In this document: positions 1 to 5,040 of the stretch, one piece after another
Layout: each line of letters begins with the position of its first letter
Position numbering within the stretch: position 1 is the first letter of the stretch
Assembly (NCBI GenBank): GCA_003224515.1
Contig: QHZC01000523.1
Span: 1 to 5,225, forward strand
DNA: 5,225 bases
Source of the DNA: Acidobacteriota bacterium
GTDB lineage: Bacteria; Acidobacteriota; Terriglobia; Acidiferrales; UBA7541
Direction: 5' to 3'
The notes under the pieces: generated by a model
Told to the model about the DNA's origin: nothing
The model's input: only the letters and a program-made list of their open reading frames with translations
The model's database searches: none
Position numbers and translations under genes: made by a program

Positions 1-88
1 TATTCTGCGCGGCGAATTAGCGCGGGCTCCATCGGTCCTCAGCTCCCCTGGTCTTCCCCGCTGATGTCCACGGGTTCGTTAGTTAGTA

Positions 89-112
89 CGTTCAGGTTCA
101 AGTTCACGTTCG
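89..112. repeat. Four tandem copies of a hexamer (NGTTCA)
   Basis: The units CGTTCA, GGTTCA, AGTTCA and CGTTCG follow one another without gaps. The core GTTC is kept in all four, while the first base varies and the last differs once. It looks like a small degenerate microsatellite. A GTTAGTTAG string sits just before it at 79-87. No function can be assigned. Confidence 0.6.
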
Positions 113-152
113 CCCAGCCTGGGAGACGCGACCGTGCGCCGTCCTCGCAGGT

Positions 153-169
153 GGCCAACTACGTTGGCC
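153..169 (-). repeat. 7-bp perfect hairpin just after the transposase stop
   Basis: GGCCAAC (153-159) and GTTGGCC (163-169) form a perfect 7-bp stem with a 3-base loop. On the transposase strand it begins four bases after the TAA stop (175-173). No U-tract follows on that strand, so it is not a canonical intrinsic terminator. It may be a structured part of the IS non-coding end or a transcript-end stabiliser. Confidence 0.5.
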
Positions 170-172
170 GCT

Positions 173-1192
173 TTATACTCGTTCTGCTTGTTGGCTTTCG
201 CCGCAAGGGCACAAAACGCACCTTCGCAGATCGGCCGCGAAGTAGCCGTTCCCCGCTTTCCACTTGAGATACTTGATCTGTAACTGCCGGTGTTGGGCCT
301 GGTAGAACTCCGCTCCGCGGTCCACGTATGGCATCCCGTAGCGCAGCATGCGGTACACCAGTCGGGCCAGCTTAGCAGCCATGGCCTTGGTCGCCACCGC
401 CGCCCCCAGCTTGGTTTTCAGTCGGCGGAACTGCGCTCCTAGATAGGTGTTGCTCGCCCATAAGGTGCTGGCCGCCATCTTTAAAGCGATGGTCACCCGG
501 TTGTTAGTTGGCAGCCGACCTTTGCCAATAACCTTGTCGCCGCTGACTTTGTTGTCGGGACACAGCCGCAGCCACGAAACAAAATGGTGCTCCGTTTTCC
601 ATTTGCTCCTATCCCATCCCTCTTCGCTGAGAATGGTCATCGCGGTCATCACATCAATCCCGTCGATCCGGGTCAGGTCCGTACCGCTGATGCGAAACAA
701 CTCCGCGCGCAAGTCGAACTGCGGCGCATTCCCCTTCTTCTTCTTGAGTCGTTCTTTCCGCTTCTCTTCCGGCAGACTGGCACCTCGGCTCCGATCCTCT
801 CTTTGCTGAAGATACTGCTCGATCTGTCGATCGCACTCGGTCATCTGCTTCTGGCAAAACTCGTAACCCGCTTGTTCCTGCTTCAGCACAAACAGCAAAT
901 CTTCCTGCCAGTTACCTTCTAGACTGCGCGCGATCTCCTCCTCGCTGGCCTTCACCCGGCAATCCCGAAACGCAGCCAGCTTATGCGCGTGGCGTTCGCC
1001 CGCCAGAATGGCCTTAATGATCGCCTGTCCGGTTACTCCGCTCACGTCACTCAACACGTTGGCCAACTGGAGATTCATCTGCGTCAGCGCCTTCTGCATC
1101 CGTTGGATGTGCCGGCCTGCCGCCCGTACCAGATCATTGCGCTGCCGCCAGTACGTCCGCATCCTGCGAATCTCCTGCGACGGCCGAAAAGA
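173..1192 (-). mobile_element. IS110-family insertion sequence remnant
   Basis: The part of the minus-strand reading frame that resembles IS110 transposases covers roughly 173-1192. The 5' end of the element, including the start of the transposase and whatever lay before it, is missing. Resemblance stops near 1190, immediately upstream of the amidohydrolase gene. The other end lies somewhere at or before position 172 and is not marked by recognisable inverted repeats, as is usual for this family. The remnant cannot move by itself because the catalytic N-terminal domain is absent. Confidence 0.75.
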
Positions 1193-1208
1193 ATTTCGCA
1201 AGGGTGCA

Positions 1209-1238
1209 TTGACCCCACCCTCCGCCGCAGCGTAGTAT
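1209..1238 (+). promoter_or_regulatory. Candidate sigma70-type promoter for the amidohydrolase
   Basis: TTGACC (1209-1214, 5 of 6 to the -35 consensus) and TAGTAT (1233-1238, 4 of 6 to the -10) are separated by 18 bp. A start site near 1245 would leave a leader of about 29 bases to the GTG at 1274. The spacer is GC-rich. The promoter lies in the short non-IS stretch between the transposase breakpoint and the gene, which supports its being the native upstream region. A GGGT/ACCC half-site pair (1202-1205, 1212-1215) overlaps the -35. No experimental support. Confidence 0.4.
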
Positions 1239-1273
1239 CTCCACCAGTCTTCGAGGGTCGACAACGGAACCCC

Positions 1274-2932
1274 GTGTCACAGGAACCGACTCGCCGTGAA
1301 TTCCTCGGCACGCTTGCTGCCTTCTCCCTCTTTCCGCTCGAACAGGAAAAGCCAGATCTCATCCTCCACAATGCCAATGTTCTGACCGTGAATGCTCGCG
1401 AGCCTCATGCTCAGGCTGTCGCGATTTCTCGCGGTAGGTTTCTTGCCGTTGGAAGCAATCCGGACATTCTCAATCTCGCTGCCCCGGCTGCCAGAAAACT
1501 CGATCTTGGCGGGAAAACAGTACTACCCGGTTTCATCGATGCCCACTCCCACCCCGCAATGGCCGGCGTCATGCACCTTCGCATGGTGGACTGCGACCTT
1601 CGCTCGATCTCCGCGATCCAAGCCGCCCTGCGCGAACGTGCGGCGAAGACTTCCCCTGGCGACTGGGTCCTCGGCTTTAAGTACGACGACACAAAAACTA
1701 ACGATGGCCGCCCACTCACCATTGCCGATCTCGATTCCGCTGCTCCCGACCATCCGGTCCAGATCGAACATCGCGGCGGCCACACCGCGTATTCCAATTC
1801 CCTCGCGTTTCGAAAGGCCGGGATCGACGACAAGACCCCCGATCCGCAGGGCGGGAAAATCGATCACGACCCCGCCACAGGAAAACTGACAGGCCGCGTC
1901 GCAGAGAATGCCCGGGACCTCTTCGACAAGATCATTCCACTCAATTTCACGCGTGACGATCATCGCGAGGGCGTCAAGCTCATCTCGAAGATGCTCGCGA
2001 GGACCGGCATTACTTCTGCTCATGAAGCTCAGGGAACCCCCGTTGATCTTCTCGCCTATCAAGACGCTCGCGATTCCGGCGATCTGCTCTTTCGCGCCTA
2101 CTGCTTCATCAATTACGCCTACATGGATTCCATGATCGCAGCAGGCGTCCGCACCGGCCTCGGCGACGAATGGGTTCGCGTCGGCGCGATGAAGCTGGTC
2201 TGCGACGGTTCGATTTCTGAACGCACCGCGCGCCTCTCCTCACCGTACGAAGGGCGTCCCGATGACTTCGGCATCCTCGTCATGACCGAGGAAGAGCTCT
2301 ATACGTACGGTCGCAAAGCCCATCTCGCAGGCTGGCAAATCGGCACTCATGCTAACGGCGACGTTGCTATTGACACCACACTTCGTGTCTGCGAACGCTT
2401 ACAGGGCGAAAGCCCTAGACGCGATCCGCGCTTCCGGCTTGAACATTGCACTGTGGTCAACGACGATTTGGTTGCCCGCATCAAAGCGCTCGGCGCTATC
2501 CCCACGCCCTTCTCTACCTACGTCTATTATCACGGTGAAAAAATGCGCTATTACGGCGTTGACCGTCTGAATCACATGTTCGCCCTGCGGAGCTTCCTAG
2601 CCGCTGGAATTCGCCCAACGCAGGCTTCTGATTATCCTCCAGGAGAATTCATCCCCATGATGGCGTTGCAATCCGAGGTGACACGCACCGACACAAAGGG
2701 AAACGTTTGGGGACCAAAACAGAAGATTACGGTGGACGAAGCGATTCGCGTCGGAACCATCAATGGTGCCTATGCTTCCTACGAAGAAAATCTCAAGGGT
2801 TCCATCGAAGCCGGGAAGCTCGCCGATCTTGTCGTCCTCGGACGCGATCCTCTGAAGGAGAATCCGTCCACTCTCATCTCCATCCCCGTCGAACGCACTA
2901 TGGCCGGCGGCCGCTGGACCTTCGAGTCATAG
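1274..2932 (+). CDS. Amidohydrolase family 3 (YtcJ-like) metal-dependent hydrolase, Tat signal
   Basis: A 552-residue protein, the usual size for YtcJ-like amidohydrolases. These hydrolyse amide or related C-N bonds in a TIM barrel with an attached beta-sandwich; the substrate cannot be told from sequence. The beta-sandwich strand DLILHNANVLTV is at 28-39, the metal-binding DAHSHP at 89-94 (His91, His93), and KLVCDGSISERTA at 307-319 with a conserved Lys and Asp. HANGD (His359), RLEHC (His391) and ASDYPPGEF (Asp453) supply the remaining metal and catalytic positions, so the active site looks intact. The start chosen is GTG 1274, because it is immediately followed by a twin-arginine motif, TRREFLGTLAAFSLF (residues 6-20). 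No clear AxA cleavage site follows, so export is probable rather than certain. The ribosome binding site is weak (ACGGAA, 1265-1269 region). The frame continues upstream to an ATG at 983, but that extension is antisense to the transposase and is rejected. No operon partner is seen; stop is TAG at 2930-2932. Confidence 0.9.
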   Translation: MSQEPTRREFLGTLAAFSLFPLEQEKPDLILHNANVLTVNAREPHAQAVAISRGRFLAVGSNPDILNLAAPAARKLDLGGKTVLPGFIDAHSHPAMAGVMHLRMVDCDLRSISAIQAALRERAAKTSPGDWVLGFKYDDTKTNDGRPLTIADLDSAAPDHPVQIEHRGGHTAYSNSLAFRKAGIDDKTPDPQGGKIDHDPATGKLTGRVAENARDLFDKIIPLNFTRDDHREGVKLISKMLARTGITSAHEAQGTPVDLLAYQDARDSGDLLFRAYCFINYAYMDSMIAAGVRTGLGDEWVRVGAMKLVCDGSISERTARLSSPYEGRPDDFGILVMTEEELYTYGRKAHLAGWQIGTHANGDVAIDTTLRVCERLQGESPRRDPRFRLEHCTVVNDDLVARIKALGAIPTPFSTYVYYHGEKMRYYGVDRLNHMFALRSFLAAGIRPTQASDYPPGEFIPMMALQSEVTRTDTKGNVWGPKQKITVDEAIRVGTINGAYASYEENLKGSIEAGKLADLVVLGRDPLKENPSTLISIPVERTMAGGRWTFES

Positions 2933-2952
2933 GACAATTTGAATTGCACAGC

Positions 2953-2970
2953 GAGTTGGCTGACTAACTC
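2953..2970 (+). repeat. Small hairpin 20 bases after the amidohydrolase stop
   Basis: GAGTTGG (2953-2959) pairs with CTAACTC (2964-2970), with one G-U pair and a CTGA loop. There is no T-run directly after it, so it would be at best a weak, non-canonical terminator for the amidohydrolase transcript. It overlaps the left copy of the ACTAACTCC direct repeat. Confidence 0.35.
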
Positions 2971-3017
2971 CTGTGTATAATGTCGTCGGCGTTGTCAAGA
3001 GTTTTTTTTAGGCACCT

Positions 3018-3114
3018 CCGCGCCTGCGAGCCGGGAGCGGGGTCAAGGGCGCCCGCGAAAGCGGGCGTTCATCGAAGACCCTTGACGCCGCGGACGGCTC
3101 GCCACCATGCGCGG
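3018..3114 (+). repeat. Long nested palindrome capped by a GAAA tetraloop
   Basis: From the tip outwards: CGCCCGC (3050-3056) and GCGGGCG (3061-3067) enclose GAAA. GTCAAGGG (3042-3049) pairs with CCCTTGAC (3079-3086) across an 11-base one-sided bulge. GCGG (3037-3040) pairs with CCGC (3088-3091). GCGAGCCG (3026-3033) pairs with CGGCTCGC (3095-3102). CCGCGC (3018-3023) pairs with GCGCGG (3109-3114). This makes about 33 Watson-Crick pairs. The tip is a GNRA tetraloop only when read as plus-strand RNA; the minus-strand loop would be UUUC. That polarity suggests the RNA form of the plus strand matters. It could be a dispersed palindromic repeat, a 3' UTR stabiliser or a structured ncRNA. Confidence 0.75.
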
Positions 3115-3115
3115 C

Positions 3116-3138
3116 GGGACGAAGCGCAGCTTCGTCCC
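3116..3138 (+). repeat. Perfect 10-bp hairpin adjoining the palindrome
   Basis: GGGACGAAGC (3116-3125) and GCTTCGTCCC (3129-3138) are perfect inverted repeats around a GCA loop. It starts one base after the end of the larger palindrome, so the two stems could stack on each other in an RNA or form a double cruciform in DNA. The bases after it (TGTTAGG) are not a T-run, so it is not a standard terminator. Confidence 0.75.
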
Positions 3139-3151
3139 TGTTAGGAATCCG

Positions 3152-3169
3152 TTGGTTCACCTCGACCAA
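3152..3169 (+). repeat. Small inverted repeat TTGGT/ACCAA
   Basis: TTGGT (3152-3156) and ACCAA (3165-3169) form a 5-bp stem, extendable by one G-U pair. It is flanked by TTAGGAATCC (3141-3150) and TTAGAATCCTA (3180-3190), which are themselves imperfect inverted partners. It may be the last stem of the structured unit. Weak on its own. Confidence 0.3.
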
Positions 3170-3325
3170 GGCTCGCTCCTTAGAATCCTACGGGGAATTT
3201 AACTAACTCCACCAACCAATTACGCGGAAATCGTACAAGTGGATTGATCTCCGGTTATCCGACACTCAGGACTTAGGACACAGTCGCGAAGGCCAGCTAG
3301 CCCGAAATGTTGCCAAATCTATTAG

Positions 3326-3354
3326 TTGGGCGACAAAACCGGTGGGGTTAGAAT
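3326..3354 (+). promoter_or_regulatory. Candidate promoter for the alpha/beta hydrolase
   Basis: TTGGGC (3326-3331) and TAGAAT (3349-3354, 5 of 6 to the -10) are separated by exactly 17 bp. A start site near 3361 gives a leader of about 22 bases that contains the ribosome binding site. The -10 lies inside TTAGAATCCTA (3348-3358), which also occurs at 3180-3190. The -35 keeps only the TTG core, so strength is uncertain. Confidence 0.45.
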
Positions 3355-3371
3355 CCTAGCGCTGCAAGTAC

Positions 3372-3377
3372 GGGAGG
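3372..3377 (+). promoter_or_regulatory. Ribosome binding site deciding the ATG at 3383
   Basis: GGGAGG lies five bases before the ATG at 3383 and is the only good Shine-Dalgarno sequence near the gene's start. It argues for ATG 3383 over the upstream in-frame TTG at 3326, which falls on the putative -35, and over the in-frame ATGs at 3410, 3419 and 3428. An out-of-frame ATG overlaps at 3379. Confidence 0.65.
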
Positions 3378-3382
3378 AATGC

Positions 3383-4366
3383 ATGCTTGCCACCTGCGAA
3401 AAGCGACCGATGACCGCAATGTCGAACATGGCTTACTACAGGCGCCTAACCATTGTCCTCGCCCTGTTCTGCGCCCTCCCAATAGCGACCCTGGCGCAAA
3501 CAGCTGATACGCCACAGAACCCGCCCCCACCTCTTGGCCAGCTCGTCGATGTGGGTGGCTATCGAGTTCATCTATATTGCACCGGCACGGGCAGCCCCAG
3601 TGTCGTCATCGTGGGCGCGGGATACTCCTTCGATTGGGGCCTGGTTCAATCCGAAGTCGCGAAATTTACTCAGGTGTGCGCGTACGATCACTCTGGAATT
3701 GCTTGGAGCGACGGTGGTCCGAAAGACTCTTGCTCACTAAGGGTTGCTGAAGTACACGCCGCATTGAAAAGCGCTGGGATCAAGGGACCGTATGTTCTCG
3801 TAGGGCACTCACTTGGTGCTTTGGTTGCGAGAACATACGCGGGGCGCTACCTCGACGAAGTAGCAGGAATCGTGTTTGTCGATCACGCCTTTTCCCTTAT
3901 CCGACTTTCTCTTCGCACGGATAAAGCCCCACCTCCGATGCCGCCTCAAATGCCTTCAACTCCCGGCGGTAGAGGACCGGTTATCTTTGGGATGGAAAGC
4001 GACCCGAACTTCAGTAAGCTCTCCAGTCGCGACCGTGAACTTCATCTTTGGTGGACGGCTCAAACACGAGATCAGACAGCGCTTCAATCAAATCATGAAA
4101 TGACGCCGGAATGTGTTGCGGAGGCTGACACAATCGCCAAGGAGCACAGCCAACCGCTCGGCGACAGGCCGCTCGTCGATGTCAGCACAGATAACGGGGC
4201 GCCCGAGTATGCCGAGTTGCAAACGAAACTCCTGTCCCTTTCTCGAAATAGCAAGCAGATCGTTGCAGAGAAGCGCGGGCATTTCGTGATTATCGACAGG
4301 CCCGACGCTGTCACCGACGCGATCCGCAGCGTAGTGCAGTCGGTCCGGGACAAGGCCAAGCTCTAA
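3383..4366 (+). CDS. Secreted alpha/beta hydrolase
   Basis: A 327-residue alpha/beta-fold hydrolase (esterase/lipase-like Abhydrolase_1 family). Substrate cannot be inferred. After a 16-20 residue hydrophilic lead, RRLTIVLALFCALPIATLA (20-38) forms a signal peptide with likely cleavage before Gln39. A proline-rich linker follows (near 43-49), then the fold: strand YRVHLYCTGTG, strand PSVVIVGAGYSFDW with the oxyanion-hole loop, YDHSGIAWSD, and the nucleophile elbow GHSLG with Ser143. The base is His300 in RGHFVIIDRPDAV. The acid is uncertain: Asp167 (VFVDHA) follows the strand after the nucleophile, while Asp266 and Asp270 (LVDVSTDN) lie nearer the usual position. A proline/methionine-rich cap segment (PPPMPPQMP) lies near 177-185. 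Length is normal and nothing is broken. The start at 3383 is chosen for its GGGAGG site; ATG 3428 would give a more standard signal peptide. It is a single gene, with no close neighbour on either side. Confidence 0.85.
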   Translation: MLATCEKRPMTAMSNMAYYRRLTIVLALFCALPIATLAQTADTPQNPPPPLGQLVDVGGYRVHLYCTGTGSPSVVIVGAGYSFDWGLVQSEVAKFTQVCAYDHSGIAWSDGGPKDSCSLRVAEVHAALKSAGIKGPYVLVGHSLGALVARTYAGRYLDEVAGIVFVDHAFSLIRLSLRTDKAPPPMPPQMPSTPGGRGPVIFGMESDPNFSKLSSRDRELHLWWTAQTRDQTALQSNHEMTPECVAEADTIAKEHSQPLGDRPLVDVSTDNGAPEYAELQTKLLSLSRNSKQIVAEKRGHFVIIDRPDAVTDAIRSVVQSVRDKAKL

Positions 4367-4416
4367 AACAACGCTCAACCGCACAATTGAATGCTTTCGG
4401 AACGAAGTCTTGGTAA

Positions 4417-4440
4417 GTCCGCTCATGTGGTAACGCGGAC
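4417..4440 (+). repeat. 6-bp inverted repeat after the hydrolase
   Basis: GTCCGC (4417-4422) and GCGGAC (4435-4440) are separated by 12 bases, about 50 bases after the hydrolase stop. No T-run follows, so terminator function is doubtful. This is the only stem I see between the hydrolase stop and the tRNA fragment. Confidence 0.3.
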
Positions 4441-4501
4441 ATCAAGTCAGTACAGCGACAATTCACCCGGTTTTCAAAAATAATGTAAGTCCTTTGAAAT
4501 C

Positions 4502-4546
4502 TGGTGGACGAGAGGGGATTCGAACCCCCGGCCTCCTCATTGCGAA
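4502..4546 (-). pseudogene. 3' fragment of a tRNA gene (anticodon loop to CCA)
   Basis: Read on the minus strand: loop TTCGCAA (4546-4540), TGAGG (4539-4535, 3' half of the anticodon stem), AGGCC (variable loop, 4534-4530), GGGGG + TTCGAAT + CCCCT (T-arm, 4529-4513), CTCGTCC (3' acceptor strand, 4512-4506), discriminator A (4505) and an encoded CCA (4504-4502). Every position matches standard tRNA numbering. Upstream of the loop the 5' anticodon strand (CACTG, 4551-4547) no longer pairs, and no GGACGAG 5' acceptor strand is present, so this is not a working tRNA. By numbering from the T-arm the anticodon would be CGC, but isotype is left open because the acceptor lacks the G3-U70 pair of alanine tRNAs. 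A fragment running from the anticodon loop to the 3' end is what an integrase using a tRNA gene leaves at the far end of an inserted element. Confidence 0.8.
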
Positions 4547-4553
4547 CAGTGGG

Positions 4554-4596
4554 GAAAATAAGCTAAGGCAAGGCGCACAATCACTTAGCTATTTTC
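4554..4596. repeat. 13-bp hairpin with one bulge beside the tRNA fragment
   Basis: GAAAAT (4554-4559) pairs with ATTTTC (4591-4596), and AGCTAAG (4561-4567) with CTTAGCT (4584-4590). A single A (4560) bulges out and the loop is 16 bases. It begins eight bases from the tRNA fragment's broken end. The loop and right arm look faintly like a tRNA D-arm on the minus strand, but no full cloverleaf forms. Confidence 0.65.
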
Positions 4597-4610
4597 ACGA
4601 GGCCCTTAAT

Positions 4611-4628
4611 TGGCAAACCTGGCAAACC
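4611..4628. repeat. Tandem 9-bp repeat TGGCAAACC x2
   Basis: TGGCAAACC at 4611-4619 is repeated directly at 4620-4628. Short direct iterons of this kind can be protein-binding sites near recombination sites, but two copies can also arise by slippage. Confidence 0.5.
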
Positions 4629-5023
4629 GGTTTTCCCTTTGTCTTTTCAGTGCAGTTCGACGGTGAGAAGCCGGATAAAATCACGCGCGGTGCCTGTGCC
4701 TGTAACGACGACAAAGTCATTTTCGAGAACCCTGTGAATTGGACAACCCGGAGTTTTATTTTCGCGAAGCCGAGGGAGTACGAAAATGGGCCTGCCACTC
4801 CGGAGCCCAGTGGCGAAACTATCGTGCGAGGCCGCGACCGAGGAAAACCGGACCCAAGTTACCGGTAAGGCGAACTTCTCGCCCGGAATAACATCCGGTT
4901 TGCTCGTCACTCGATCAGAATTGGAGCAAAATGGCACTCACTATCCAGAAAGATGCATAATTCCCGAAGCCATGCGCCGCTCCCGACCCGCCAGTTTATT
5001 TCATCGAGGATTTCTTCCGGGTC

Positions 5024-5029
5024 TATAAT
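5024..5029 (+). promoter_or_regulatory. Perfect -10 box (TATAAT) for the kinase gene
   Basis: TATAAT lies 11 bases before the ATG at 5041. A start site 5-8 bases downstream (5034-5037) leaves a leader of only about 4-7 bases, and no Shine-Dalgarno sequence is present. Initiation is therefore probably leaderless or nearly so. The -35 is poor (TTCATC at 5000-5005 with an 18-bp spacer). The in-frame ATG at 5032 would lie upstream of the predicted transcript start, which favours 5041. Confidence 0.55.
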
Positions 5030-5040
5030 CCATGCCACTA

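Larger units (their letters stand above)
1..172. other. Non-coding flank downstream of the transposase remnant
   Basis: No gene is convincing here. One forward frame is open from the window edge through 267, but it lies partly antisense to the transposase and its composition resembles no known protein. A second frame ends in TGA at 62-64 and could be the tail of a gene to the left, but 20 codons are too few to judge. The stretch carries a short hexamer repeat and a small hairpin, listed separately. In IS110 relatives of the IS1111 type the DNA after the transposase stop holds the element end and the guide (bridge/seek) RNA, so part of this stretch may be leftover IS end. The left IS boundary cannot be seen. 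Confidence 0.4.
173..1264 (-). pseudogene. N-terminally truncated IS110-family transposase
   Basis: The 363-codon frame (ATG at 1264-1262, stop TAA at 175-173) carries the C-terminal two thirds of an IS110 transposase. Residues about 25-75 hold the typical SFRPSQEI...QKALTQMNLQL segment. A charged, probably coiled-coil stretch lies near 125-180 (including RLKKKK). The Transposase_20 domain follows at about 195-310, with RIDGIDVMTAMTIL (199-212), FVSWLRLCP (228-236), a VSGDK motif whose Ser241 is in the place expected for the family's catalytic serine, and AKLARLVYRML (297-307). The whole RuvC-like domain with its four DEDD acidic residues is missing, about 110-120 residues compared with usual full-length proteins. 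The first ~24 residues (MSTLEDWWRY and on) do not look like IS110 and are encoded by flanking DNA that also holds the next gene's probable promoter. The last ~25 residues, Cys-rich, also look atypical. Expected to be inactive alone. Confidence 0.85.
2933..3325. other. Structured intergenic region without genes
   Basis: No open frame with credible coding character occurs. The stretch is dominated by inverted repeats: a weak hairpin at 2953-2970, a long nested palindrome at 3018-3114, a perfect hairpin at 3116-3138 and a small hairpin at 3152-3169. A T8 tract lies at 3002-3009, before rather than after the main stem. A 9-bp direct repeat (ACTAACTCC, 2963-2971 and 3202-3210) brackets the structured part. 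From about 3211 to 3325 nothing stands out except the approach to the next promoter. The structured part has the look of a dispersed intergenic repeat, which needs genome-wide comparison to prove. Confidence 0.6.
4547..5023. other. Non-coding stretch between tRNA scar and kinase promoter
   Basis: Apart from the hairpin at 4554-4596 and short repeats, I see no gene. The open frames on both strands (for example plus 4786-5028 and minus 4647-4937) show no recognisable domain, good ribosome binding site or biased coding character. If the tRNA fragment is an attachment scar, this is the side on which the inserted element lies or once lay, and the stretch may be its decayed end. CCGGTTTTCC (4627-4636) reappears inverted at 4842-4851. 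Confidence 0.45.

Noticed and set aside
64..267. Forward 67-codon frame at the left edge
   Set aside because: It runs through the hexamer repeat and antisense to the transposase C-terminus and has no recognisable features.
447..922. Forward open frames antisense to the transposase
   Set aside because: They are shadows of the transposase, with no domain, no ribosome binding site and low-complexity Ser/Arg/Leu-rich translations.
983..1273. In-frame upstream extension of the amidohydrolase to an ATG at 983
   Set aside because: It is antisense to conserved transposase sequence and adds 97 residues unlike any amidohydrolase; the Tat motif directly follows the GTG at 1274.
1523..2062. Long minus-strand open frame (179 codons) opposite the amidohydrolase
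   Set aside because: It mirrors the codon bias of the conserved amidohydrolase on the plus strand and has no recognisable domain.
2974..2998. Minus-strand promoter TTGACA (2998-2993) with TATACA (2979-2974)
   Set aside because: The spacer is only 13 bp, too short for a sigma70 promoter, and it would point into the end of the amidohydrolase with no minus-strand gene.
3002..3138. Intrinsic terminator made of the T8 tract and the palindromes
   Set aside because: The T-run precedes the stems on the plus strand, and on the minus strand it reads as A's, so neither orientation gives stem followed by U-tract.
4088..4426. Minus-strand open frames opposite the end of the alpha/beta hydrolase
   Set aside because: They overlap the conserved catalytic-histidine region of the hydrolase and have no similarity I recognise.
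4502..4600. A complete tRNA including the D-arm-like sequence near 4572-4592
   Set aside because: The anticodon stem does not close, the spacing to the D-arm-like part is too long, and no 5' acceptor strand complementary to CTCGTCC is present.
4494..4868. Forward 124-codon frame beginning MKSGGREGIRTPG
   Set aside because: GIRTPG-type peptides are the antisense translation of a tRNA 3' end, a common misannotation; the rest of the frame has no domain.
4647..5028. Small genes between the tRNA fragment and the kinase (minus 4647-4937, plus 4786-5028)
   Set aside because: No domain, no ribosome binding site and no coding bias were seen, and the two frames overlap each other; conservation data would be needed to revive either.
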